Shown piece by piece: positions 8,407 to 16,724 of a DNA stretch of 64,000 bases (positions are counted from its first letter, which is position 1; the number at the start of each line of letters is the position of its first letter). The stretch is from Calothrix sp. C42_A2020_038 (lineage in GTDB: Bacteria; Cyanobacteriota; Cyanobacteriia; Cyanobacteriales; Nostocaceae): assembly GCA_015272395.1 (NCBI GenBank), contig JACYLQ010000015.1, positions 1-64,000 on the forward strand, written 5' to 3'. A model generated the notes under the pieces. That model worked only from the letters and a program-made list of their open reading frames with translations, ran no database searches and was not told the origin of the DNA. The position numbers were made by a program, and so were the translations under genes.

Positions 8407-9327
8407 CTACTCTGCACTCACTTTGGCGCCATCATTATCAATATGTAACGCGCGTACTTGTGCAGCAACACCTACATCTTTCCAAGCAGTAGCCATTGCA
8501 GCTACAACATCAATAGAGTGAGATATATCTGTAAGTGCAAGTAAAGTAGGTCCGGCGCCGCTAATTACCATTCCGTAGGCGCCTGCTTTAATAGCTGCTG
8601 CGCTAACTTCATCGTATCCTTGAATAAGTGATTTCCTGTAAGGTTGATGTAATTTGTCTTGCAAAGACGCTTTTAACCAGTTTGTTTTACCTGTTGAAAG
8701 TGCGCGTAACAACAAACCAAGATGTGAGATATTAAAAATTGCATCTGCGCGGCTAATTTCGTTAGGTAACACCTGTCGCGCCTCTTTTGTCGAAAGCTCA
8801 AAGTCGGGAATAGCTACAACAGGGGCAATACTTTCATGCCAAGGGATATCACAAATTTCCCAACCATTTACACTTGTAGCAGCAAGACGACAACCACCAA
8901 TTAAAGCAGGAACTACATTATCTGGATGTCCCTCCATAGATATTGCCAAGTCCATCACCTGCGACTGGCTCAAAGGTTCCCCAGCTAGAACATTGGCACC
9001 AACTAACCCCCCAACAATAGCAGTTGCAGAACTTCCCAACCCCCGCGCGAGAGGTACACCCAAACCAATCTCTATTTTTACTGGTGGGGGTGTTTTACCT
9101 AGGTGTTCATACAGTTTTACATATGCTTGGTAAAGCAGATTATCCTTATGTATATTCCCTACGCGCGCAGCTTCGGCGCCAGTAACAATAATTTGCGTCT
9201 CACCATCAGTTGGAGTGAACTTAAAATGGTTGTGCATCGTTAAAGCGGCGCCGATGCAATCAAACCCTGCACCCAGATTTGCAGTAGTAGCAGGAACAGT
9301 GACAGTAACCGAAGAATTAACAGACAT
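8407..9327 (-). CDS. thrB: Homoserine kinase
   Basis: ThrB phosphorylates L-homoserine with ATP, the penultimate step to threonine, in the cytoplasm. The 306-residue length is typical. It belongs to the GHMP kinase superfamily: the N-terminal motif TVPATTANLGAGFD is present, the ATP-binding loop PLARGLGSSATA lies near residues 90-102, and the C-terminal GHMP motif GMVISGAGPTLLAL is intact. A small coiled-coil gene follows almost without gap, forming a likely two-gene operon that ends at the hairpin near 7831-7861. No threonine synthase is nearby, as usual in cyanobacteria where amino-acid genes are scattered. Confidence 0.96.
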   Translation of the reverse strand: MSVNSSVTVTVPATTANLGAGFDCIGAALTMHNHFKFTPTDGETQIIVTGAEAARVGNIHKDNLLYQAYVKLYEHLGKTPPPVKIEIGLGVPLARGLGSSATAIVGGLVGANVLAGEPLSQSQVMDLAISMEGHPDNVVPALIGGCRLAATSVNGWEICDIPWHESIAPVVAIPDFELSTKEARQVLPNEISRADAIFNISHLGLLLRALSTGKTNWLKASLQDKLHQPYRKSLIQGYDEVSAAAIKAGAYGMVISGAGPTLLALTDISHSIDVVAAMATAWKDVGVAAQVRALHIDNDGAKVSAE

Positions 9328-9407
9328 TTACAAAAATAACCAATCAATCATCCAGCATCCCATGTAATTGACCATTTTGGATTTTTCCACTCATATCATT
9401 ACTGTAG

Positions 9408-9446
9408 GGTGGGTTACTGCACAGACTAAAAATGCAGTAACCCACC
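9408..9446 (-). terminator. 14-bp perfect hairpin between thrB and the DUF3370 gene
   Basis: Arms 9408-9421 (GGTGGGTTACTGCA) and 9433-9446 are perfectly complementary around an 11-nt loop. It lies 37 bases past the DUF3370 stop and likely terminates that transcript. The GTGGGTTACTGC sequence resembles common cyanobacterial intergenic palindromes, so it may be a repeat reused as a terminator. Confidence 0.55.
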
Positions 9447-9482
9447 AATCATGAGTTGAAAAATTGCATGGCGCCAATTGCC

Positions 9483-10856
9483 TTATCTGTTTGATACAGT
9501 ATTATCCAGAGTTTTAACAGTCAACACCTGGGGTGGAGTGGCATCGGGTGGATAGAGAAAGTCTACTTCTACTAAGCGCCTTTGTCCTGGTCTAATGGGT
9601 AATTCAACTAGAGACTCACCCTGTTGTCCGCGTCTTTGCACTAAATGTAGATAGTTAGTCTGTATTTGCCCTAAGTCATCCCGGTAACTTACCCTCACTG
9701 TTCCTCTAAAAAATGTTGGACGCGCCAGTGTGGCAAAGAAGCGTAGTCCCTTTTTACTGAGTTGTTCTTCTTTAATTGGTGTTTGGACTGATAGACTAAC
9801 CGTTTGTACGTTTTTGGTTTGATTATATAACGGTAATCTTAAGTTATATTGCACACCATAGTTACCGTGAGCAAGATATGCAGTATCTGGGTAACGAACT
9901 AGCATAGGTGCGCTTTGAACTTGGTTCGTTCCTAAAGTACCACCTTGAAGGGTACTCAAACCATAAGAAAATCCTTGTCCAGGTTGAGGAATTGTTAAAT
10001 ATCTAGTTTTGGAATTGTCTGTAAGCTGCGCGCGCCAGTAAGAACCTCTAGCAACTCCTGCAACTCGTCCATATTTTCTCGGACTTGTTTGTTCTAGAGG
10101 AGTGGGTGGAATATCTCTAGGGGTGGATAGTTCACCGTTATCTAATATATTGCGCCATTCTTCAATAGTCGGCGCCCGTTCAGTACCATCAGCATTTGTG
10201 CGTGCAGGGGTTGCTAAAGAAGCAATATATACCGCTGCGTTACTCCGCAATCGTGCATAAGTAGAGCGACCATTTAAAGGTGGGGTTAATTCTTGAACTG
10301 GTATTGGCTCATTAAGTAACATTTGATACTGTTTAGGCGGAATAATGATTTGATTTGGGAAGAGATTTTGGCGTAATCCCCGCAAGATATCACTCATGAC
10401 TCGACTACCTGGTCCAGCATAAACATTGTTTTCTAAGTTTTGAAGCAAGGATGGCAGTTCGATAAAAGGTGCATCTGGTTGGCTTAAATAACTTGCACCA
10501 TGAAGAATACTAACTGTTACGGGTTTTGTACCGGGATTATATAAGATAATGCCCTTGTAAAGTGAGCGTAAATTGTCAGGAGATGGAGCCTCAAAAACGT
10601 GATGGGCAAAAACATCAAACCTACCAGCGAAAGGAAAGTTTAAATGTGCGGATGGAGTCTTTTTACCTCTACCAGGAAAAGTTGATAGGAGAATTCCTTC
10701 GTTAACTACTTTCTCTGGACTATTGCTATTAAATACAGGTACATTATCCAACCTCCCAGGAAGCGGTCTTACTTCTTGTGGAAAAACAATTTCTTCGGGT
10801 TGAGGTGGAGGAGGAGTTGTTTGAGCAATATGAGAAACTAGTAAGAATGGCAACAT
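9483..10856 (-). CDS. DUF3370 family protein, probably exported
   Basis: This 457-residue protein matches the cyanobacterial DUF3370 family as I know it. It has a hydrophobic N-terminus (LPFLLVSHIAQT) acting as a short signal peptide, a proline-rich linker, the block PLPGRLDNVPVFNSNSPE, and then a long beta-rich body with LYNPGTKPVTVSILHGASYL, YGVQYNLRLPLYNQT and a final VELPIRPGQRRLVEVDFLYPPDATPP. Function is unknown; the beta-sandwich character and export signal suggest an envelope or periplasmic role. It stands between thrB and a peptidase-like gene, each with its own spacing. The start is a plain ATG without a strong ribosome binding site. Confidence 0.85.
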   Translation of the reverse strand: MLPFLLVSHIAQTTPPPPQPEEIVFPQEVRPLPGRLDNVPVFNSNSPEKVVNEGILLSTFPGRGKKTPSAHLNFPFAGRFDVFAHHVFEAPSPDNLRSLYKGIILYNPGTKPVTVSILHGASYLSQPDAPFIELPSLLQNLENNVYAGPGSRVMSDILRGLRQNLFPNQIIIPPKQYQMLLNEPIPVQELTPPLNGRSTYARLRSNAAVYIASLATPARTNADGTERAPTIEEWRNILDNGELSTPRDIPPTPLEQTSPRKYGRVAGVARGSYWRAQLTDNSKTRYLTIPQPGQGFSYGLSTLQGGTLGTNQVQSAPMLVRYPDTAYLAHGNYGVQYNLRLPLYNQTKNVQTVSLSVQTPIKEEQLSKKGLRFFATLARPTFFRGTVRVSYRDDLGQIQTNYLHLVQRRGQQGESLVELPIRPGQRRLVEVDFLYPPDATPPQVLTVKTLDNTVSNR

Positions 10857-10895
10857 ATACTTAGATATTTTTTCATTTTCAAGACGCTAAAGAAT

Positions 10896-11462
10896 TTAGG
10901 AAAGTGCCAGCCTATCAATAATTAATAGAAAATCTTCGACAATAACCCTGACATTATCTTCTGTCAAAATCGGTACGTGTACAAATATGCAGGGGCAATT
11001 TGTGAAAGCTGTACGCAGGTAATCTAAAACCAAATAATAAAGTCCTTCGCATACAAATCCACCGCAGTCCTGACTAATCTCCAAAGTATGGCTAGGCGCC
11101 ACCAATTCATTTAAATTTACTAAGGGATGTAGTGTAGTCTCTTGATAATCCTCAGACAACATGCTCGTACTACAATTTTTGAAAGCAGATGTACTACGAG
11201 CATTTGATTCAACGCTTAAAGAGAAACGACTTTCTGCCATACCACAGCAGATTATATAGTCAGGTTGGGTTTCGCGGATTTTGCTTATTACTTGGTGAGT
11301 GGCAGATTCGACATCGACAGGCAATTTTCGTAAAGTTGTTAAAGCATAGGGTATGGACTCAAGTCTAGTTACTTCCTCTAATAAATCATCTGAGGAATTT
11401 GATTTGTGATGTGGCAACCAAATGTCAAAAGAAGTTAATAAGAATCTTTTCGTCATAAACAA
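10896..11462 (-). CDS. Pyroglutamyl-peptidase I-like cysteine peptidase (family C15)
   Basis: The family C15 enzymes remove N-terminal pyroglutamate from peptides. In this 188-residue protein the expected triad is visible: Glu in SLSVESNARS, Cys in DCGGFVCEGLYY, and His in CIFVHVPIL. The G-M-A-E-S-R block precedes the Glu as in the family. It is slightly shorter than bacterial Pcp (about 210 aa) and sequence drift is considerable, so substrate specificity may differ. It is divergent from hisH with only about 55 bases between starts, giving a shared promoter region. Two close ATGs (11462, 11456) are both possible. Confidence 0.72.
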   Translation of the reverse strand: MFMTKRFLLTSFDIWLPHHKSNSSDDLLEEVTRLESIPYALTTLRKLPVDVESATHQVISKIRETQPDYIICCGMAESRFSLSVESNARSTSAFKNCSTSMLSEDYQETTLHPLVNLNELVAPSHTLEISQDCGGFVCEGLYYLVLDYLRTAFTNCPCIFVHVPILTEDNVRVIVEDFLLIIDRLALS

Positions 11463-11517
11463 TATTAATTACAATATAAAAAGACCCCATAATAAATGTT
11501 TTATAGGGAGCAAGTCA

Positions 11518-12153
11518 ATGGCAGTGATTGCAGTCGTAGATTACGACATGGGAAATTTACACTCGGTCTGCAAAGGACTGGAAAAAGCCGGGGCAACTCC
11601 TAAAATTACAGCGACTCCAAAAGTTATCGAACAAGCGGATGCAGTTGTTCTACCTGGTGTTGGTGCCTTCGACCCCGCAGTTCAACACATCCGAGCGCGC
11701 GGTTTAGAAGTTCCGATAAAAGCAGCAATAGCATCAGGGAAACCCTTCCTTGGCATCTGCTTAGGTCTGCAAATTCTCTTTGAATCTTCTGAAGAAGGAA
11801 TTGAACCAGGACTGGGAATAGTCAAAGGAAAAGTCAAGCGGTTTCGACCGGAAGCTGATATTTCAATTCCTCATATGGGTTGGAACCAACTTGAAATTAC
11901 TCAACCAAAAAGCGTTATGTGGGAACATTTACCCCCACAACCTTGGGTTTATTTTGTTCACTCATATTATGTTGACCCCGCTGACCCAACTATCCGCGCA
12001 GCAACTATTACTCATGGTTCACAAACAATCACTGCTGCTATCGCCCAAGATAATCTCATGGCTGTCCAGTTTCACCCAGAGAAATCTTCTAATATCGGAC
12101 TGCAAATCCTTTCTAATTTTGTTTCACAGGTTTGGACACAAGTTGCTGCGTAA
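11518..12153 (+). CDS. hisH: Imidazole glycerol phosphate synthase, glutaminase subunit
   Basis: HisH hydrolyses glutamine and channels ammonia to HisF, which makes imidazole glycerol phosphate and AICAR in histidine synthesis. The 211-residue protein starts MAVIAVVDYDMGNLHSV. The class-I amidotransferase nucleophile is Cys81 in GICLGLQ, with His186 and Glu188 in VQFHPEKS. I chose ATG 11518 because GGGAG lies upstream and the family begins here; the longer open frame to 11422 is not conserved-looking. No hisF is adjacent. rsmD follows on the same strand after a repeat-containing spacer. Confidence 0.96.
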   Translation: MAVIAVVDYDMGNLHSVCKGLEKAGATPKITATPKVIEQADAVVLPGVGAFDPAVQHIRARGLEVPIKAAIASGKPFLGICLGLQILFESSEEGIEPGLGIVKGKVKRFRPEADISIPHMGWNQLEITQPKSVMWEHLPPQPWVYFVHSYYVDPADPTIRAATITHGSQTITAAIAQDNLMAVQFHPEKSSNIGLQILSNFVSQVWTQVAA

Positions 12154-12156
12154 TTC

Positions 12157-12191
12157 GATTTTTGATTTTAGATTTTTGATTTTGGATTAAA
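12157..12191 (+). repeat. Heptamer tandem repeat (GATTTTN)5
   Basis: Five consecutive 7-mers of the form GATTTTT/A/G start four bases after the hisH stop. This short-tandem (STRR-like) type is typical of heterocystous cyanobacteria. Confidence 0.85.
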
Positions 12192-12265
12192 ATACCTAGT
12201 TAATCGCTTTTGTAATTTTTGATCAGTTTGAAATCGAATCTATTACAAAAAGTTGTCCCCAAAAC

Positions 12266-12297
12266 AATCTCAAATCCAAAATCTCAAATCCAAAATT
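12266..12297 (+). repeat. Tandem CAAATCCAAAATCT repeat before rsmD
   Basis: A 14-base unit (two heptamers, complementary in sense to the GATTTTG type) is repeated about twice immediately upstream of the rsmD start. With 12157-12191 it can form an inverted pair in RNA across the hisH-rsmD spacer. Confidence 0.7.
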
Positions 12298-12301
12298 CAT
12301 A

Positions 12302-12862
12302 ATGAGCCTGAGAATATACGGGAATAGGCTGTTAAAAACGTTACCAGGGTTAGCAACTCGTCCAACTAGCGCACGGGTAAGAGAAGCATTATTCAATATT
12401 TGGCAGGGTGAAATTTCTGGCAAGAGTTGGCTTGATATTTGTACAGGTAGTGGTTCGATGGGTGCAGAAGCACTATGTCGAGGCGCCAATTTTGTAGTGG
12501 GAATAGAACAATCAAGTCGCGCGTGTGCGGTAATTAGTCAAAACTGGCAGCAAGTCGCATCACAAGAACAAACGTTTCAAATATTACGTGGTGATGTACT
12601 GCAAAAATTACCAAAATTGGCTGGACAGCAGTTTGACCGCATCTACTTTGACCCACCTTATGCAGCTAAGTTATACAAACCAGTTTTAGAAGTAATTGCA
12701 AAACATCTACTTTTACATCCAGATGGTGAAATAGCCGTCGAACATAGTCCTCAAGAATGGGATGCTCTAGAAATACCATCTCTGGAAATTTGTCGTGAAA
12801 AAGTTTACGGTAATACCGCTCTTACGTTCTATCGAGTCGCGCGTATGAGTGAGGAGTTATGA
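12302..12862 (+). CDS. rsmD: 16S rRNA (guanine966-N2)-methyltransferase RsmD
   Basis: RsmD methylates G966 of 16S rRNA in the small ribosomal subunit. The 186-residue protein shows the family signature RPTSARVREALFNIW near the N-terminus, the SAM-binding LDICTGSGSMGAEALCRGA, the catalytic DPPY at about residue 117-120 and the closing AVEHSP strand. The order hisH-rsmD-petG-cytM is one I recall from other Nostocales, though petG here is on the opposite strand. The final codons run into a tandem repeat block. Note that TGTRPT-type and LDLFAGSG-type positions are slightly changed (ATRPTSAR, LDICTGSG). Confidence 0.93.
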   Translation: MSLRIYGNRLLKTLPGLATRPTSARVREALFNIWQGEISGKSWLDICTGSGSMGAEALCRGANFVVGIEQSSRACAVISQNWQQVASQEQTFQILRGDVLQKLPKLAGQQFDRIYFDPPYAAKLYKPVLEVIAKHLLLHPDGEIAVEHSPQEWDALEIPSLEICREKVYGNTALTFYRVARMSEEL

Positions 12863-12984
12863 GTGAGGAGTTATGAGCGAAGAGTTATGAGTAATTAGTT
12901 TACAAATTTGAAATCATAACTTCTAAATTCTAACTCCTGAATTCTGCATTCTGAATTCTAACTCCTAACTCCTAACTCCTAACT
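12843..12984. repeat. STRR block: GAGTGAGGAGTTAT units and AACTCCT heptamers
   Basis: From the last codons of rsmD, a 14-base unit (TGAGTGAGGAGTTA) occurs two to three times. It is followed about 60 bases later by CTAACTCCT heptamers repeated four times up to the petG stop. The two parts are roughly reverse complements and could fold together, ending both convergent genes. The heptamer recurs at 13922-13940 inside the end of the epimerase gene. Confidence 0.8.
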
Positions 12985-13101
12985 TTAGTTGATTCCTAAT
13001 TGGTCGCCACGTTTGTACTGAACGTAAGCCTTGTAGAAAAGACCAGCAAGAGTTACAGGAATCAAGCCAAGGACGATACCGCACAATAAAGGCTCAATCA
13101 T
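12985..13101 (-). CDS. petG: Cytochrome b6f complex subunit PetG (subunit V)
   Basis: This 38-residue protein ([20 protein letters not shown]..., ending [10 protein letters not shown]) is the single-helix subunit PetG, needed for assembly and stability of the cytochrome b6f complex in thylakoids. The acidic N-terminus, the membrane helix at about 5-25 and the basic YKRGDQ tail match the family, which is 37-38 residues long. A GGAG-like AAGGAG (reverse strand, about 13107-13112) precedes the ATG, giving a good ribosome binding site. Convergent with rsmD and divergent from cytM, as expected for this small photosynthetic cluster. Confidence 0.97.
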   Translation of the reverse strand: MIEPLLCGIVLGLIPVTLAGLFYKAYVQYKRGDQLGIN

Positions 13102-13310
13102 TTTTAATCTCCTTATTACAAATATTAAACTTTTATGTTTGCTGTACGATTCTACCAAATTTGGTATGATACGGCTCTATGTCTTGCTTATGGCTCAAAT
13201 TTTGCGGCAAAATTTATTATCTGTGCTTGCAGACACCGCTAAGAACTTTTAAGCTATGTGTATGAAATGAAAAACTTTTTTGTCAACCTCTCATTTATAA
13301 AGTAAATCTT

Positions 13311-13685
13311 TTGGATAACCAGATTACCACACCTCCAGTTCTTATGCAGCGCGCCATTTTAATGGTGGTGACAATCTTGCTTGCCTTTGTTGTAGGTATT
13401 TTTGCTGTGCGTGTGGTGCAAGCCTCCGACCCATACGTTAAAACTGTTCTGTCCCTGAAAGGCGATGCTGTGCAAGGACATGCTATCTTTCAAATCAACT
13501 GTGCTGGATGTCATGGTTTGGAAGCTGATGGTAGGGTTGGCCCTAGCTTGCAAGGTGTTTCCAAGCACAAATCTCGCTATAGACTAATTCGCCAAGTTAT
13601 TAGTGGTGAAACTCCTCCTATGCCCAAATTTCAACCTAGTACTCAAGAAATGGCTGACCTATTAAGTTATCTAGAAACCTTATAA
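13311..13685 (+). CDS. cytM: Cytochrome cM
   Basis: Cytochrome cM is a low-abundance membrane-anchored c-type cytochrome of cyanobacteria, implicated in regulating photosynthetic versus respiratory metabolism. The 124-residue protein has an uncleaved N-terminal anchor (about 12-36), then one heme site CAGCH at residues 64-68 and a likely axial Met in PPMPKF near 104. The start is uncertain: TTG at 13311 gives MDNQITTPPV, which I recall as the conserved beginning; the first ATG is at 13344 (MQRAIL). No ATG lies between the upstream in-frame stop and 13311. petG is divergent upstream. Confidence 0.9.
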   Translation: MDNQITTPPVLMQRAILMVVTILLAFVVGIFAVRVVQASDPYVKTVLSLKGDAVQGHAIFQINCAGCHGLEADGRVGPSLQGVSKHKSRYRLIRQVISGETPPMPKFQPSTQEMADLLSYLETL

Positions 13686-13757
13686 AATGTTTTTTCTCTA
13701 AGTTTTATCTCAAGTCGTAATAATCACCGATTACCACAAAACGGAAATCTTGTATAG

Positions 13758-13776
13758 ACAAGGGTTGAACCCTTGT
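13758..13776 (+). terminator. ACAAGGGTT palindrome after cytM
   Basis: ACAAGGGTT-G-AACCCTTGT forms a compact hairpin 72 bases after the cytM stop, followed by TCTATTGTT. It may end cytM; the tail is only weakly T-rich. Confidence 0.4.
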
Positions 13777-13824
13777 TCTATTGTTCAGGCAGTGATGCCT
13801 AAACCACAAGACATTATTTATACC

Positions 13825-13873
13825 CCAAAATTGATGACACGAACCAAAGCGTAGTTCATGTCATCAGTTTTAG
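13825..13873. repeat. 20-bp inverted repeat (TGATGACACGAAC type)
   Basis: Arms 13825-13844 and 13854-13873 are complementary with three mismatches around a 9-nt loop. The sequence CCAAAATTGATGACACGAACCA is shared, with one change, as the reverse complement of 27723-27744, so this is a dispersed element. Confidence 0.75.
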
Positions 13874-13924
13874 CAGGTTGAAGAATTGGCTTTACCTCAC
13901 AAGGGCAGGGGGATCAAAATCTTG

Positions 13925-14890
13925 CTAACTCCTAACTCCTACCTGATACAACTCTTTTACCCATTGCCACTCCTGAGTTAGCCCTTCAGGTAATGAAACT
14001 TGCGGTTGCCAGTCTAATAGTTTCTGTGCTTTAGAAATATCAGCACCAGTATGTCTTGCATCACCCATTGCCTTCTCTACATGTTGACGCTTAATGGGTT
14101 TGCCGACAACTTTTTCCATTGTGTTCAGCACATCTTCCAGTACGGCGCGACTACCACCACCGATGTTAATTATTTCTCCAACAGCTTCGGGTGCTGTTGC
14201 TGCTGCTAAGTTTGCTGCTACTACATCGCTAACAAATGTAAAATCGCGCGTTTGTTTTCCGTCACCATAAACTGGAATAGCTTCATCGTCAATAACAGCT
14301 TTGAAGAATTTATGAAATGCCATGTCTGGACGCTGGCGTGGTCCGTAAACTGTAAAGTATCTTAATGCAACGAATGGTACATCAAAGTTTTTGTAGTAAA
14401 GCCCGCACAGTCTTTCCGCTGCTAATTTGGTGATGCCATATGGTGAAACTGGCGCCGGACAGATAGCTTCGTGGGTGGGTAGGGTTTCTGCATCACCATA
14501 GATACTCGAAGTTGACGCGAACACTAAACGCTTTAGGTGCTTTACCTCTTTAGCTGCTTCTAATAGGATTTGGGTTGCGCTAATATTACGTTCGGTATAA
14601 GAGCGAAACCCTTTACCCCAGGATGCGCGCACACCCGCTTGAGCGGCTTGATGGTAAACAATGTCTACATCAGATAAAAGCATTTGCCAGTCTACAAATT
14701 GAATATCATCTTCAATTAACTGAAAATTTGGATGATTGTATAAATGAGCAATATTTTGGCGTTTGAGCGTTGGGTCGTAGTAACTATTGAACTCATCTAT
14801 ACCAATAACTTTCTTTCCCTGTTTTAATAATGCATCGACTAGATGTGAGCCAATAAAGCCTGCGGCGCCTGTGACTATAGTTTTATTCAT
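13925..14890 (-). CDS. NAD-dependent sugar-nucleotide epimerase (UDP-glucuronate/UDP-glucose 4-epimerase type)
   Basis: The extended short-chain dehydrogenase has the Rossmann motif GAAGFIGSH at residues 7-15, the FASTSSIYG serine site and catalytic YGITK, then RYFTVYGPRQRPDMAFHKF, which is typical of UDP-glucuronate/UDP-galactose epimerases used for cell-surface polysaccharide. Predicted length is 321 aa from ATG 14890 (MNKTIVTG); the longer start at 14914 adds eight residues without family support. The last codons (VGVRS and the TAG stop) are written by AACTCCT heptamer repeats, so the C-terminus has been replaced by repeat sequence. It stands alone; substrate unproven. Confidence 0.88.
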   Translation of the reverse strand: MNKTIVTGAAGFIGSHLVDALLKQGKKVIGIDEFNSYYDPTLKRQNIAHLYNHPNFQLIEDDIQFVDWQMLLSDVDIVYHQAAQAGVRASWGKGFRSYTERNISATQILLEAAKEVKHLKRLVFASTSSIYGDAETLPTHEAICPAPVSPYGITKLAAERLCGLYYKNFDVPFVALRYFTVYGPRQRPDMAFHKFFKAVIDDEAIPVYGDGKQTRDFTFVSDVVAANLAAATAPEAVGEIINIGGGSRAVLEDVLNTMEKVVGKPIKRQHVEKAMGDARHTGADISKAQKLLDWQPQVSLPEGLTQEWQWVKELYQVGVRS

Positions 14891-15276
14891 ATCCATTAAT
14901 TCTTTTGATATCATTTTTATGCAGCAATATTTAAAATGTAAACTTAATTAATCTACGATTTTCGAGATAATCTCCTTGGTCATTTGGCGAAGTCAAAATA
15001 GTAATAATATTGAAACCTATTACGAGTATTTATATTGTATAATGCACGCAAAAAATACTCGTAGGAAATGCTTATAATCTAGGTTGTTACACTTTTCCCT
15101 AAAAGTCTTCAGTATAAACTTTGAATTATAAATTTTTTTTTGAGATTTCTTGATCAGGTTCACAATTTTTTTCACAAATGCCCAACAGGCTTTCTGGCAC
15201 TCGACGTGTAATTTTATCTTTACATGCGCTCTTTCCGGGTATCATAGCATTTGGCAGCGATAATTGAGGGAAAAGG
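14891..15276. other. Intergenic gap upstream of epimerase and purD
   Basis: This 386-base AT-rich spacer between divergent genes holds no convincing ORF, RNA or repeat. It must contain both promoters, but no clear -35/-10 pair can be chosen by eye. Confidence 0.5.
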
Positions 15277-16563
15277 GTGAAAGTTTTAGTTGTTGGAAAC
15301 GGCGGGCGTGAACATGCCCTTGCTTGGAAACTTTTGCAATCACAGCAAATCGAATTTGTTTTTTGTACTCCAGGAAATGGAGGTACGGCAAGTTTAGAAC
15401 GTTGCCAGAATATACCAATAGCAGTTGACGATTTTGAAGGAATTAGTCAACTTGCCCAAAAAGAGGGTGTTTCACTAGTTGTTGTTGGTCCAGAAGTTCC
15501 TTTAGCAAAGGGCATTACCGACTTTTTACAAGCAAGAGGTTTAAGAGTATTTGGTCCAACTCGTGCTGGTGCCCAAATTGAGGCAAGTAAAGCATGGGCG
15601 AAAGCATTAATGCAAGAAGCACAAGTGCCAACCGCACATTGTGCAGTATTTAAGGATATCAAAGCTGCTAAATCATATGTCAAGTCACAAGGGGCGCCAA
15701 TCGTTGTCAAAGCTGATGGTTTAGCAGCAGGTAAAGGTGTAGTAGTAGCTCAAACGCTTGAACAAGCAGAGACAGCAATTGATGCAATTTTTGGCGGGCA
15801 GTTTGGTAGCGCAGGAAATTTTGTTGTTATTGAAGAATATTTAACAGGTCAGGAAGTCTCAGTTTTAGCTTTGACTGATGGAGAAACTATTTGCCCATTA
15901 TTACCAGCGCAAGACCATAAGCGTATTGGCGAAGGTGACATAGGTGAAAATACTGGTGGTATGGGTGCTTATGCACCGACACCTATTGCCACAAGCACGT
16001 TAATGGCAAAAGTCCAAACTAAGGTTTTAGAACCTATAATCGCAGCCTTAAAAGCTAAAAACATTGATTACCGAGGTGTGTTATATGCTGGATTAATGGT
16101 TACTGCCGATGAAGACTTTAAAGTCTTAGAATTCAATTGTCGTTTCGGCGACCCAGAAACACAGGTTATCTTACCTTTACTTCAAACTCCCTTGGAAGAA
16201 CTTCTTCTAGCTTGTATTGAACGGCGCCTTAGTCAAATGCTACCCATTACTTGGAAACCAGGAGCATCTGCCACTGTTGTTGCCGCTAGTGGAGGTTATC
16301 CTGGTGATTATGTCAAAGGTAAACTCATAACAGGAATTGATGATGCTGAAATGACAGGTGCCGTCGTCTTCCATGCAGGTACAAAACGAGAAACTATTCA
16401 AAAAACTTCAGAAATTTACACTGATGGTGGTAGAGTGCTAAATGTAACAGGAACTGGTGAAAATTTTCAAGCGGCACTTAATCAAGCATATGCGGGAATT
16501 ACAAAAATTCAATTTGAAGGAATGTACTATCGAAGAGATATTGGATATAAAGTTAAGAGGTAG
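15277..16563 (+). CDS. purD: Phosphoribosylamine-glycine ligase
   Basis: PurD joins glycine to 5-phosphoribosylamine with ATP, the second step of purine synthesis. The 428-residue ATP-grasp enzyme begins MKVLVVGNGGREHALAWKL, has VVVGPEVPLAKG, the ATP-grasp lid KADGLAAGKGV and the conserved block QDHKRIGEGDIGENTGGMGAY, and ends with the YYRRDIG tail. It starts at GTG 15277 behind GAGGGAAAAGG, a strong ribosome binding site. nblS lies 160 bases downstream on the same strand; the purD-nblS order is conserved in other cyanobacteria. Confidence 0.97.
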   Translation: MKVLVVGNGGREHALAWKLLQSQQIEFVFCTPGNGGTASLERCQNIPIAVDDFEGISQLAQKEGVSLVVVGPEVPLAKGITDFLQARGLRVFGPTRAGAQIEASKAWAKALMQEAQVPTAHCAVFKDIKAAKSYVKSQGAPIVVKADGLAAGKGVVVAQTLEQAETAIDAIFGGQFGSAGNFVVIEEYLTGQEVSVLALTDGETICPLLPAQDHKRIGEGDIGENTGGMGAYAPTPIATSTLMAKVQTKVLEPIIAALKAKNIDYRGVLYAGLMVTADEDFKVLEFNCRFGDPETQVILPLLQTPLEELLLACIERRLSQMLPITWKPGASATVVAASGGYPGDYVKGKLITGIDDAEMTGAVVFHAGTKRETIQKTSEIYTDGGRVLNVTGTGENFQAALNQAYAGITKIQFEGMYYRRDIGYKVKR

Positions 16564-16724
16564 GCTGCGTAAAGACACCAGCAAATCACAAACACAACGC
16601 AAATAGATAGTGACTTCAATGACCTTAGCACTTAATTGCTAAATTCGCATTTTGTCAAATTAACTGTTAGTTTTTTAGTTGTTAAAGTTTGTTTATAAAA
16701 ACTACTAACAACTCTGAATTTAAG

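Noticed and set aside
11422-11517. Upstream extension of hisH
   Set aside because: Overlaps the divergent peptidase start, is AT-rich and lacks family similarity; ATG 11518 has the ribosome binding site.
12843-12984. Possible CRISPR array
   Set aside because: Units are 7 or 14 bases without unique spacers; this is a short tandem repeat.
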